Positions 23,464 through 33,440 of a DNA stretch of 64,000 nucleotides are shown piece by piece. This stretch comes from Oasisia sp. SBJ-2009 (lineage: Eukaryota > Annelida > Polychaeta > Sabellida > Siboglinidae). The position numbers and the translations under genes are program-made. The first letter of the stretch is position 1. Each line of letters begins with the position of its first letter. The notes under the pieces were generated by a model that made no database searches, was not told the origin of the DNA, and was given only the letters and a program-made list of their open reading frames with translations. The stretch covers positions 45,591,051 to 45,655,050 of the forward strand of contig OZ024865.1 of assembly GCA_964017155.1 (NCBI GenBank). Reading direction: 5' to 3'.

Positions 23464-24519
23464 ATGGCACCTTCCAAGCGGCAAGTGAAGGCAAGGAGGC
23501 ACTTGCTGTGTGATCACTGCCACAGCTTGGTGGATTTTGCCTTATCGGGGTGCGGAAAGTCTTGGTCAGAGACAACGGAGGAAGGGTTTACTTTCCAATG
23601 TTTAGGGTGTTGGAAAGTGGACTGTCTGACGGCAGAGCTAGCTAAGCTAACGGATCTTGTGAAGGGGATGGAGAGAGGAGGGAGGATGATAGCAAGGAAA
23701 ACAAATGGAGAAAGAACAACAGAAAACATGCCATGCATGAAGGAGACAGTGGAGAAAGTGACAGTAGAGAAGGAGGGAGGGACAAGGGGACAGGAGATGA
23801 TAGAAGTAGATGCGACAGGAGGAAAGACGAAGGGAAGAAAGGAACTGAGAGTAGATATGACCAAACGGAAGATGTCAGGAAGAAAAGAGACAGGAAAGAA
23901 AGGAACAGAGAAAGCGGCAGGGGGGAAAGTCAGCAACCAGGGAGATGCAAAACGGAGGAGCTACTCTGAAGCAGTGATCGAGGGTGCATTGAGAACAGAA
24001 AGGGTTTTTATGGGCGACTCAATTTTGCGAAAGACGGACAAGACGTTAAACAAAGGAGAAGATGTTGTTGTTTGTCTTCCGGGCGCTCGGATTGAGCATG
24101 TGACAGATAGGGTAGAGAACGTGTTGGGGCATGGCCAGGGAGGATCGATATTAGTACATGTAGGGACGAACAATGCAGACAGGGAGGGGACAACTAGAAT
24201 AGTGCAAAGATACAGACAGTTGGTAGGGAAACTGAAGAAGACAAGAGTTGAACAGATCATTATCTCAGGAATCTTGCCAGTAATCGGAGGAAGGGGAGCA
24301 ACCTATAGAAACTGTAAGAGGATGGCAATCAATGCTCTGGTGGAGCAGATGTGTGAAGGAGAAGGAGTTGGATTTGTAGATTTGTGGGGATACTTTGTTG
24401 GGAAGGAAGATATGTACGTGAGAGATGGCCTCCATCTAAGCGGAAAGGGCGCAGCAGTGTTCTCCGAGAACCTGCTTCAATCTATGGACAGAGGAACAGG
24501 TTGCAATTTTTTAAACTAG
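23464..24519 (+). CDS. CR1 ORF1: zinc-finger and SGNH-hydrolase (esterase) protein
   Basis: Starts at the first ATG of the frame (MAPSKRQVK), 351 residues. Residues 16-54 hold a Cys cluster (C16, C19, C30, C46, C49, C54) like a PHD-type zinc finger. Residues 70-165 are Lys/Glu/Gly-rich and probably disordered, suited to RNA binding. Residues 178-340 form an SGNH/GDSL hydrolase: GDS with Ser186, VHVGTNN (Gly234, Asn236), and DGLHLSGKG with Asp321 and His324. This layout is typical of CR1-clade ORF1 proteins, which bind the element RNA; the esterase is needed for mobility in some relatives, though its substrate is unclear. The last three codons form the slippery site TTT TTA AAC, directly followed by TAG. 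Confidence 0.9.
   Translation: MAPSKRQVKARRHLLCDHCHSLVDFALSGCGKSWSETTEEGFTFQCLGCWKVDCLTAELAKLTDLVKGMERGGRMIARKTNGERTTENMPCMKETVEKVTVEKEGGTRGQEMIEVDATGGKTKGRKELRVDMTKRKMSGRKETGKKGTEKAAGGKVSNQGDAKRRSYSEAVIEGALRTERVFMGDSILRKTDKTLNKGEDVVVCLPGARIEHVTDRVENVLGHGQGGSILVHVGTNNADREGTTRIVQRYRQLVGKLKKTRVEQIIISGILPVIGGRGATYRNCKRMAINALVEQMCEGEGVGFVDLWGYFVGKEDMYVRDGLHLSGKGAAVFSENLLQSMDRGTGCNFLN
24510..24516 (+). promoter_or_regulatory. Candidate -1 ribosomal frameshift site T TTA AAC
   Basis: In the ORF1 frame the heptamer reads T TTA AAC, exactly the X XXY YYZ form, one codon before the TAG stop. It overlaps a second slippery string T TTT TTA. A -1 slip moves ribosomes into the frame of ORF2 at C24516. 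No AUG occurs in the ORF2 frame between 24384 and 24683. A clear downstream pseudoknot was not identified by eye. Confidence 0.6.
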
Positions 24520-27395
24520 TTTCGCAGGGGGGATACACAGAGAAGCCAAATACTAGAGGCATAGCTAAAGACAGCAAAAAGAAATCAGCAAAAAACAGCC
24601 TGGAAAGCCCTACGAAATTTGGTTATAAATGTGTTTGTTTAAATGCAAGGAGCATAGTAAACAAAAGAAATGAACTAAACATTATGGTAGAAGATATTGA
24701 CCCTCACATAATAGGTATAACTGAATCTTGGGCCACCCCCGATATATCAGATGCCGAATTAGGAATGACAGGATATGTAATGTTTAGGAAAGATAGATTA
24801 GGAAGAAGGGGAGGCGGAGTTATTTTATATATTAAAGAATCCATCCAGGCTTATGAAATAAAATTAGAAAAAGAAGCAGAATGTGAAGCTGTCTGGTGTA
24901 ACATAGTTACAGGAAACTCAACATTAACTGTTGGGTTAGTTTATCGTAGTCCAAACATAAGCATAGAAGAGAATGAAAAAATGCACAACGCTATAAAAGA
25001 AGTGAGTAAACGGGACTGTATTATTATGGGGGATTTTAACCATGGGCATATAAAGTGGACATCTCTACAGAGTCCTGGGAGAGAGGATCAAGAGTTTTTA
25101 AATTTAGTACAAGATAGTTTCCTTTTTCAACATGTGTTAGAACCAACCAGGGACAAGAACGTGTTGGACATAGTTTTGAGCTCACAGAAGGAATTTGTTG
25201 ATAATGTCAATATATGTGAGCCACTGGGATGTAGTGATCATAACCAGATACATTTTATCATCAAAGTAAAAGGAGAACGGAACAGTAAAATACGGTACAG
25301 GAAAAATTTTCACAAAGGAAGATATAAGGACATGAGGGAATATTTAGCGAAGATAGACTGGAATAACACACTGAAGAATAAGACAGCAACAGAATGCTGG
25401 AATATCTTAAAGAGGGAAATTGACTGCGTCGTTGACAAATTTGTCCCCTTGAAAAAACAAGGGAAAAGGTCAAAGAAGAAACACTTATCGAAGGACGCCA
25501 TTAGAAAAATAAAGTACAAGCAAATGATGTGGAAGACATATAGACATACTGGAAGTGAAGAAGACTATGCCATTTATAAAGAAGCACTTAATCAAGCTAC
25601 AGCTGAAATTAGAAATTCGAAGAGAAGCTATGAACAAAAAATAGCTTTCAACATAAAACATGACAGCAAGAGTTTTTATGCGTATGTTCGAAGTAAACAG
25701 AAAGTTCAAGATAAGGTCGGGCCACTAGAAGGTAGTGATGGAAACATAATAACGGAGGGATTCTTAATGGCAGAAAACCTAAATGAATACTTTAGTTCGG
25801 TGTTTACCAGGGAAGATATTAGTACATTACCAGTACTAGAGACTAAGTTCGAAGGGAGAGAGTGTGACTATTTAGGACAACTAACTGTAACCCCAAAAAT
25901 GGTAGCTATGAAAATAAGAGATATGAAGGATAATAAATCACCAGGAGTGGATGGGATTCCTCCCAAATTACTACTGGAAATTGTAGAACAAATTAGCATA
26001 CCACTTGCAACAGTGTTCAATTTGGCATTAGAGGAAGGAGTGGTTCCGGTAGAATGGAAAGAAGCAAACATCATACCATTATTTAAAAAAGGATCAAGAA
26101 GCAAGTCAGAGAACTATAGGCCAGTGAGTTTAACATCGGTGATTTGTAAACTATTAGAAAGACTAATTAAAGATCACTTGGTTGACTTTCTTGTTAAAAA
26201 TAAATTGATAAACACATCTCAACATGGGTTTTTAAAAGCGAGGTCATGCTTAACAAATATGTTATGTTTTTTGGAAGATGTCACAAAGTGGGTAGATGAG
26301 GGATCACCAGTAGATATAATCTATTTAGATTTTAAAAAAGCCTTTGACAAAGTGCCACACCAAAGATTACTACTTAAACTAAAGGCCCATGGCATAGGAA
26401 ATAGTATGATTAACTGGATAGAAAAATGGCTTATTGATAGAAGACAAAGAGTAGTAGTTGATGGGGAGGTTTCAAATTGGAAATCTGTTTTGAGTGGAGT
26501 ACCGCAAGGATCAGTATTGGGACCTATTTTATTCTTAATATATATCAATGATTTGGATGATGACGTAACAAGCAAGGTGTTGAAGTTTGCGGACGACACA
26601 AAAGTGTTTAGGAAAATAAAAAGTGATGCAGATAGACAGCATTTACAAGATGATCTAAATAAGTTGATAGAATGGTCTGAGAAATGGCAAATGCTGTTTA
26701 ACTTTGGAAAGTGTAAGTGCCTCCACACAGGACATGGGAATGAAAATGCACAATATACAATGGGTGGTACTGTACTAAATACTACTGTAAAGGAAAAGGA
26801 CTTAGGTTTAACCATTAGTGCTGACATGAAGGTATCAGAGCAGTGTGGAATTGCAGCAGCGAAGGCAAACCAAATTCTTGGATTAATTAGGCGAAATATA
26901 GTATACAAAGAAAAAGAACTAATAATACCGCTTTATAAAACAATAGTTAGGCCTCATTTAGAATATTGTATACAAGCATGGAGGCCATATCGCAAGAAGG
27001 ATATTGATATGCTAGAAAGAGTACAAAGGAGAGCAACAAAAATGATACAAAAACTCAGGAATATTAGTTATGAAATGCGTCTAAAAGAATGTGGTCTAAC
27101 AACACTAGAAACCAGAAGATTGAGAGGAGATCAGATTGAGGTTTTTAAAATATTGAATGGGTATGAAAATATTGACAGAAATATTTTTTTCACGGTCAAG
27201 GAAGAGAGAAGGACTAGAGGACATGGAGTTGCATTAGCAAAGAAGCAGTGTAGACTAGATGTTAGAAAATTTTCATTTTCCCAAAGAATAGTAAACGAAT
27301 GGAACAAATTATCAGCTGATTGTGTAGGTGCTAGAAGTGTTAATATGTTTAAAAATAAAATTGACATATACCTAAGACGGGCAGGGTATACTTAG
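24516..27395 (+). CDS. CR1 ORF2: endonuclease and reverse transcriptase
   Basis: About 959 residues in the -1 frame relative to ORF1. The endonuclease has LNARSIVNKRNEL, ITESW, VYRSPN, MGDFNH, LDIVLS and GCSDHNQI, the set expected of APE-type LINE endonucleases that nick the target. The RT has NYRPVSLTSVICKLLERLIK, YLDFKKAFDKVPH, SGVPQGSVLGP, FADDTKVF and KDLGLTIS. The end has RPHLEYCIQAW and LERVQRRATKMI, as in CR1 ORF2. No internal stop or frameshift is seen. The frame is open upstream to 24384 but has no ATG before 24684, which already lies inside the endonuclease; translation therefore probably depends on frameshifting from ORF1 (see 24510-24516). The product would copy the element RNA at the target by target-primed reverse transcription. 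Confidence 0.92.
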   Translation, partial: LVSQGGYTEKPNTRGIAKDSKKKSAKNSLESPTKFGYKCVCLNARSIVNKRNELNIMVEDIDPHIIGITESWATPDISDAELGMTGYVMFRKDRLGRRGGGVILYIKESIQAYEIKLEKEAECEAVWCNIVTGNSTLTVGLVYRSPNISIEENEKMHNAIKEVSKRDCIIMGDFNHGHIKWTSLQSPGREDQEFLNLVQDSFLFQHVLEPTRDKNVLDIVLSSQKEFVDNVNICEPLGCSDHNQIHFIIKVKGERNSKIRYRKNFHKGRYKDMREYLAKIDWNNTLKNKTATECWNILKREIDCVVDKFVPLKKQGKRSKKKHLSKDAIRKIKYKQMMWKTYRHTGSEEDYAIYKEALNQATAEIRNSKRSYEQKIAFNIKHDSKSFYAYVRSKQKVQDKVGPLEGSDGNIITEGFLMAENLNEYFSSVFTREDISTLPVLETKFEGRECDYLGQLTVTPKMVAMKIRDMKDNKSPGVDGIPPKLLLEIVEQISIPLATVFNLALEEGVVPVEWKEANIIPLFKKGSRSKSENYRPVSLTSVICKLLERLIKDHLVDFLVKNKLINTSQHGFLKARSCLTNMLCFLEDVTKWVDEGSPVDIIYLDFKKAFDKVPHQRLLLKLKAHGIGNSMINWIEKWLIDRRQRVVVDGEVSNWKSVLSGVPQGSVLGPILFLIYINDLDDDVTSKVLKFADDTKVFRKIKSDADRQHLQDDLNKLIEWSEKWQMLFNFGKCKCLHTGHGNENAQYTMGGTVLNTTVKEKDLGLTISADMKVSEQCGIAAAKANQILGLIRRNIVYKEKELIIPLYKTIVRPHLEYCIQAWRPYRKKDIDMLERVQRRATKMIQKLRNISYEMRLKECGLTTLETRRLRGDQIEVFKILNGYENIDRNIFFTVKEERRTRGHGVALAKKQCRLDVRKFSFSQRIVNEWNKLSADCVGARSVNMFKNKIDIYLRRAGYT

Positions 27396-27708
27396 ATAGA
27401 TAGGTTGGACTCTCGATAAGCCAAACGGCTTCCTTGTCCACCTGCCATCTAGAGTTGATTCTCTAGGTGGCAATCTTGTTAAATCTTGTTAAATCTTCGC
27501 CAAATGAACGTAATCATAACATCCCCAAGTAAGCGGATAACCTTACGTTGCAGGTGCTGTGATAAATTATGTGCAGGTAGGTAAGTCTACACTGTTAACG
27601 TGGCTGACCGCCATGCTGTATGACGTGTCGACCTGACTCACCGTTACAACACGTGAGGAAAGTCAATTTCACAAATTCCTGTTAATGACAACATATGCAT
27701 TATATTAA

Positions 27709-28538
27709 AGGACAAAAAAAGGCTACGGCTTCGTGTCATACACCTAATAGAGTTTATACAAAGTAACAATTTCCACATATACTCAATTTTGTAACGTCAG
27801 CGGTTTACTCAGAATGTGACTTTAAAGTCTAAAATTCTAACGAAATCCACGATGGTCTAGACGCCGCCATAGGTGAAGGGTTAATTTGGATTGGCCATTC
27901 AGCGCGCGGCAGTCTATATCTCGGTCAGCTTCCGGCGACGTTGTTAAGGGTCAACAACTTCGAGTCTTCGACAGTTCGTTCAGTTGGCGTGACATCTAGC
28001 AGCTGCTTATAGACGTATATCTAAATATGTGGTTAAATATATGGTAAACTTTAGTAATTATGCCTTCGTGTTCGGCATACGGTTGCAATAATAGTTGACA
28101 CAACCTGTAGTATTTAGGCAATGGATTCACGTTGGTGATTTGCGGGCGTACTGTTTGGGACTTTGCTCGGTCCATTTTCAGGAGAAATGCTTTGATGTAG
28201 ACATGTATCATCAGTTGATGGGATGATTTCAGCGATAACAATAATAGACAACTTTATATTTACCGTTATCAGCGTGTTACGCGCGTTGCCGAGTTGCAGC
28301 AATTTCATGACAACAGCCAAACCCTATGCAGGGAATCTACGTGGAGAGCGCCTCGATCACCGTCGTGACGTCATTCTTCGTCTAAGATGGGGTAGCGCAT
28401 AGAATTTGGATGGCTGGGTGTTAAAACATATTTTTCTGGTAAACCGCTGGCGTTATCAAATTGAGTATATGTGGAAATGGTTACTTTATATTAACTCTAT
28501 TAGGTGTATGCCACGTAAAAGTTAACTTTGTTTGTCCT
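27709..28538. mobile_element. TTAA-flanked TIR element, Kolobok-like, non-autonomous
   Basis: An 830-bp element bounded by TTAA on both sides (27705-27708 and 28539-28542). Terminal inverted repeats of about 105 bp start AGGACAAA and include CATACACCTAATAGAGTT, TTTCCACATATACTCAATTT and CAGCGGTTTAC in the same order on opposite strands. Inside, at 28060, an ATG opens MPSCSAYGCNNS and then stops. That resembles the start of a THAP zinc finger (C-x4-C followed by N). TTAA duplication together with THAP fits the Kolobok superfamily of DNA transposons; piggyBac also uses TTAA but lacks THAP. There is no transposase core, so it would need a helper. Confidence 0.72.
28060..28098 (+). pseudogene. THAP-domain start relic
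   Basis: ATG followed by 11 codons (MPSCSAYGCNNS) and TGA. THAP proteins usually begin M-x-x-C-x(4)-C-x-N-R. The rest of the C2CH finger (distal Cys-x2-His) is not found in any frame downstream. It sits between the inverted repeats of the TTAA element. Confidence 0.5.
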
Positions 28539-28629
28539 TTAAAAGAAACAGTTGGCAATCAAAGCGCACATGTAATTCTGTGTGACTGCCATGCTACCAA
28601 TGTAATAACTATGTGGCTACAGGGTAACA

Positions 28630-30580
28630 TCACCATAATTAAACAGCATTTGCCACTTCTCAGACCATTCGGTCAACTTATTCAGATCATCTTGTAACTG
28701 TTGTATATCTGCATCACTTTTAATGTTTCTAAACTCTTTTGTGTCATCTGCAAACTTCAACACCTTGCTTGTTATATCATCATCCAAATCATTGATATAT
28801 ACTAAGAATAAAATAGGTTCCAATACTGATCCCTGCGGTACTCCACTCAAACCCGGTTTCCAGTTTGAAACCTCCCCATCAACTACTACTCTTTGTCTTC
28901 TATCAATAAACCATTTTTCTGTCCAGTTAATCATACCATTTCCTATGCCATCGGCCTTTAGATTAAGTAGTAATCTTTGTTTTGGCACTTTGTTAAAGGA
29001 TTTTTTAAATCTAAGTATATTATATCTACTGGTGATCCCTCATTTACCCACTTTGTGACATCTTCCAAAAAACATAACATATTTGTTAAACATGACCTCG
29101 CTTTTAGAAACCCATGTTGTGATGAGTATTCTCAAGTTATTTTTAACAAGTAAATCAACCAATTGAGTTTGCAAATCATCGATGTTAAACTCACTGGTCT
29201 ATAGTTCTCTGACTTGTTTTTTGATCCTTTTTAAAATAATGGTATGATACATGCTTCTTTCCATTGTGACGGAACTACTCCCCCGTCTATTGACATATTG
29301 AACACTGTTGCAAGCGGTATGCTAATTTGTTCTACAATTTCCAGTAGCAATTTTGGAGTAATGCCATCCACTCCAGGTGACTTATTATCCTTCATATCTC
29401 TTATTTTCTTAGCTACCAGTTTTGGTGTTACTATTAGTTGTCCTAAATAGTATGACCTTCGAATTTAGTCTCTGGTACTGGTAATGCACTAATATCTTCC
29501 CTGGTAAATACTGAACTAAAGCATCCATTTAGCTTTTCTGCCATCAAGAATCCGTCTGTCATCATGTTTCCATCACTACCTTCTATAGGTCCGACCTTAC
29601 CCTGAACCTTCTGTTTACTTCAATCGTACGCATAAAAACTCTTGCTGTCGTGTTTTATATTCAAAGTTATGTTTTGTTCATAGCTTCTCTTTGAATTTCT
29701 AATTTTAGTGTAGCTTGGTAAAGTGCTTCTTTATAAATGGCATATTCTTGTTCACTTCAGTATGCCTATATGTCTTCCACATCATTTGCTTGTACTTGAT
29801 TTTTCTAATGGCTTCTTTCGATAAGTGTTACTTTTTGACCGTTTCCCCTGTTTTTTCAAGGGGACAAATGACAAATTGTTCGACAATGCATTCAATTTCA
29901 CTCTTTAAGACAAAACATTCCAGCATTCGGTTGCTGTCTTATTCTACAATGTGTTATTCCAGGCTATCTTTGGTAAATATTGTCTCATGTCCTTATATCT
30001 TTCTTTGTGAACATTTTTCCTGTACCGTATTTTTCGATTCCGTTGTCCTTTAACTTTGATGGTAAAATATATTATGGTTCTGATCACTACACCCCAGTGG
30101 CTCACATATCTTGACATTATCAACACATTCTTTCTGTGAGCTCAACACTATGTCCAACACGTTCTCACCCCTGGTTGGTTCTAGCACATGTTGAGTAAGG
30201 AAACTATCTTGTACTAAATAAAAAAAAATCATCCTCACTCCCAGTACTCTGTAGAGATTTCCACTGTATACGCCCATGGATAAAATCCCCCATAATTATA
30301 CAATCCCGTTTACTGACTTCCTATATAGCGTTTTGAACTTTCTCATTCGCGTCTATGCTTATGCTTGGACTCCGATAAACTAACTCAACAGTTAATGTTG
30401 AGTTTCCTATAACTATGTTACAACAGACAGCTTCTTCACATTCTGCGTCTTTTTCTTATTTTATTTCGTACGCCTGGATGGATTTTTTAATATATAAAAT
30501 AACGCCACCTTCCCTTCTTCCTATTCTATCTTTCCTAAACATGACATATCCTGTCATTCATAATTCGGAATTGTAGATAT
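28630..30580 (-). mobile_element. CR1-type LINE copy, truncated at both ends, decayed
   Basis: Same family as 22936-27498, minus strand. It spans from the endonuclease (RKDRLGRRG-equivalent, near 30560) to the RT just after EWSEKWQMLFNYG (near 28640). It lacks the last 0.8 kb of the element, including the 3' UTR. Many indels split the frame; the best piece is 28617-28988. Loss of the 3' end is not the normal outcome of target-primed insertion, so a later deletion is implied. Its 5' end lies about 220 bp before the start codon of the fibrinogen-domain gene. Confidence 0.88.
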
Positions 30581-30796
30581 GTATAGACTGGACATATTCT
30601 TCATCATATGTGATACAACACATTGTAGGCGTTTAATGAGAATCACAAGTTGTCCCACTTTCACAAAAGGGGTGTAGCTAAGGACCGTCCGACAGGGATG
30701 TTTACTCAAGTTTACCACGTTTTTCGCATAAGTCGAACTGAATCATTATCGCGCGCACACTCATACGTTTGGCGGCGAAGAGAAAACTACGTACCA

Positions 30797-31229
30797 ATGG
30801 GTCTACCCGTGTGTTCGCTGATGTCGGCTTGTTTTGTCGTGTGTATGATGCACCTAGTCCAAGTCCATTGCCAGAACGTTGACGACGACAACGACGAGAA
30901 TGTCCTGAGGGCGATGGTGGCTCGCCTCCAGGATACGGTGGATCGACAGGAACAGCTGTTCAATCAAACAGTGGAACAGCTGCGTGAGGACTACCAACGC
31001 TCAGCGGAACAACTTCAGCAACAGTTCATCCACACAGTGGAACAGCTGCGTGAGGACTACCAACGCTCAGCGGAACAATGTCACCAACAATTCAATCACA
31101 CTGTGGAACAGTTGTGTCAAGAGCAACAACCTTCACAGGAACAGCTTAACCTTGAATGCAACCAAACAATGGAAGAGCTACGGCAGGACGACCAGAGTTC
31201 GACGGAACAGACGACGCTGGCGGAGGAAA
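30797..31229 (+). CDS. Secreted coiled-coil fibrinogen-domain protein, exon 1 (signal peptide and coiled coil)
   Basis: First of five exons (30797-31229, 33310-33440, 34608-34704, 42391-42555, 44093-44349) that join in consistent phases (1, 0, 1, 1) to a 360-residue protein. ATG 30797 is preferred because a signal peptide follows at once: residues 1-25 with core LMSACFVVCMMHLVQV and a VHC-Q cleavage site. Residues 27-144 are Gln/Glu-rich and built from about four 22-residue units (TVEQLREDYQRSAEQ core), a length of two hendecads, so an oligomerising coiled coil is expected. Two units are identical over at least 40 nt at 66-bp spacing (30969 and 31035). Sequons NQT, NHT and NQT recur at the same place in three units. 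The two odd cysteines in the repeats may link chains. The donor is GTATGT. Confidence 0.88.
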
Positions 31230-31387
31230 GTATGTACTATTTAATTATTAATCGTGACATTTACAATTATAATATTCCAGATCTATCAGTCGCACCAATC
31301 TTGGACAATATTATATTGTTGATCAAATGTTCAGCGGAACACTGGTATCAAATTATAAAAGTAATCGTAAGTTTTTATACAGCGTAG

Positions 31388-32385
31388 TCTGTTTAGAGAA
31401 TGGTGTAGATATCAAGTGTGATTAACGAATGGTGTAGATCTCATAAATCTTCTTAGCAAATGGTGTGTAACACAAGTCTGAATAGAGAATAGTGTAGTTC
31501 TCAAGTCTGATTAGAGAATGTTGTAAATATCAAGTATGATTAAAGAATGGTGTAGATCTCACGTCTTCTTAGAGAATGGTGTATAACACAAATCTGATTA
31601 GAGAATGGTGTAGATCTCAAATTTCATTAGAGAATGGTGTATATACCAAGCCTAATTAGAGCATGGTGCAAATGTCAAGTCTGATTAGAGAACGGTGTAG
31701 ATATCAAGTATGATTAGAGTATGGTGTATATATAGTATAATTAGATAATTGTCCATACATCAAGTATGATTAGAGAATGGTGTCGATATCAAGTCTGATT
31801 AGATAATGGTGTAGGTATCGAGTCTGATTAGAGAATGGTGTAGATATCAAGTCAAATTGGAGAGTGGTGCAGATCTCAAGGTTGAATAGAGAATGGTGTA
31901 GATATCAAGTCTGATTAGAGAATGGTGAATATATCAAGTCTAATTAGAGAATGGTCTAGATATCAAGTCTGATTAGAGAATGGTGCAGATCTCAAGTTTA
32001 TTTAGAAAATAGTGCAGACCTCAAGTCTGATTAGAGAATGATGTAGATATTTATTCTGATTAGAGAATGGTGTAGATCTTAATCTTCTTAGAGAATGGTG
32101 TATAACACAAGTCTGATTAGAGAATGGTGTATATATCAAGTCTAATTAGAGAATGTTGCAGATCTCAAGTCTGATTAGAAAATGGTGTAGATATCAAGTC
32201 TGATTAGAGAATGGTGTATATATCAAGTATGATTGGAGAATGGTGTAGATCTCAAGTCTGATTAGAGAATGGTGTATATATCAAGTCTGATTAGAGAATG
32301 ATGTAGATATCAAGTTTAATCAGAGAATGTTGCAAATCTCAAGTCTGATTAGAGAATGGTGTTGATTTCAAGTCTAATTAGAGGA
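31388..32385. repeat. 29-bp satellite, block 3 (intron 1 of the fibrinogen-domain gene)
   Basis: About 34 diverged copies of the same 29-bp unit as at 19425-22335, starting only 160 bp after the exon 1 donor and ending GAGGACGGTATTCAC. Confidence 0.95.
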
Positions 32386-32880
32386 CGGTATTCACAAAAC
32401 ACGTCAACGCAAACGTCTAGCGTCGTACATACAATCGCCGCATGTTGTCGTTGCTAACTGGTGCGAAGTGCATACATCTGAATTATGCAGCTGTTAGCTA
32501 GACAAGTTGGGGGCAAATACGGATGCAATGCGTTTTCTAGTCAAGGAGTGGAGAGTACCGTTAATTTACTGAAAATATTACTTGAATCCAGTCCATCGGC
32601 GACAACTAGATGTATTCTTTATACACGAACCACGTCGATAGTTGAAAGAACCTTAGCCGTATTGGTAACAGTTCATCTACGCATGGGAGGAGGTATATTT
32701 AGAGCGAGTCACCTGCTGAACGAGTCATTATTCAACATGTTTATTTGTGTGATGAGAACGTGCCTCAGCCAGTGGCATAGGCCGTGCAGCGGTACGGGAT
32801 CTATACACAGCACCGACTACGGTCTCCGAAGTTGGCATGTTACGTTCGTGTCGTCCAGGGTATCGACTCCCTTAAGGGGT
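32386..32880. repeat. Unique flank shared with the first satellite locus, copy 2
   Basis: Homologous to 22336-22700 with about 130 bp of extra sequence in two places. The 159-codon ORF at 32485-32964 lies mainly in it but has no counterpart of equal length in copy 1, so I do not call it a gene. Confidence 0.75.
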
Positions 32881-33309
32881 GATGCACGTAGTCGTTGCGA
32901 AACAATCGATTCGGGCGAGTTGCGCGAAGGTGAAGGCCATTACAGACGCACACTTGCAAAATAAACACTAATGAACATTTTCTTTTGTTATTGTTTTCTC
33001 ATTTAATTTAATAAACATTTTGTTTTATGTGTTTACATATGCAATAACATAGTTTCGTTATCAAAAGCACACATACTATATAAACGTTGATTATTACTAT
33101 ACACGAAAAGTGTCAATTAATCCAAAACAGTGATGCCACGTGAGGGCATATGATTATTGTTATTATGCCGTCTGACGGCTTCGAGCAATGACACTAAATA
33201 TGGGTTACATTCAGGAATATATGTCACCAGTCTGTCTTCTCGGCGAAGTTACGTTCCCTAGTGACAGAAAATGTGAAATATGAAAATGTTTTTTGGTGTT
33301 GATCAACAG

Positions 33310-33440
33310 ATGCATCCGACTGCGCTGATCTACTGAATAAAGACTACCGAACCAGCGGCGTGTACGATATCTATCTGGCGAGTCTGAACAAGAAAATCAC
33401 AGTTGTCTGTGACCAGGACACAGAAAATGGAGGGTGGACG
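33310..33440 (+). CDS. Fibrinogen-domain protein, exon 2 (start of FReD)
   Basis: The acceptor GTTGATCAACAG opens in phase 1 and the exon ends in phase 0 at GTGCGT. It encodes residues 145-188: DCADLLNKDYRTSGVYDIYL, then KKITVVCDQ and GGWT. This is the N-terminal subdomain of the fibrinogen-related domain. C149 and C178 are the first conserved disulfide pair. The break after GGWT is a standard FReD intron position. Confidence 0.9.

Larger units (their letters stand above)
22936..27498 (+). mobile_element. Near full-length CR1-type non-LTR retrotransposon
   Basis: A 5' UTR with 165-bp repeats, ORF1 (zinc finger plus SGNH esterase), ORF2 (AP-like endonuclease plus reverse transcriptase) and a short 3' UTR ending in repeats of TCTTGTTAAA. 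Both ORFs are intact, so this copy is young or still active. Two relatives lie nearby: 20522-21868 (plus) and 28630-30580 (minus). The true 5' end could lie somewhat upstream (22780-22936). Confidence 0.9.

Noticed and set aside
32485..32964. 159-codon ORF beside the satellite
   Set aside because: It lies in the duplicated unique flank, and the other copy (22525-22779) keeps only a shorter, frame-broken version.
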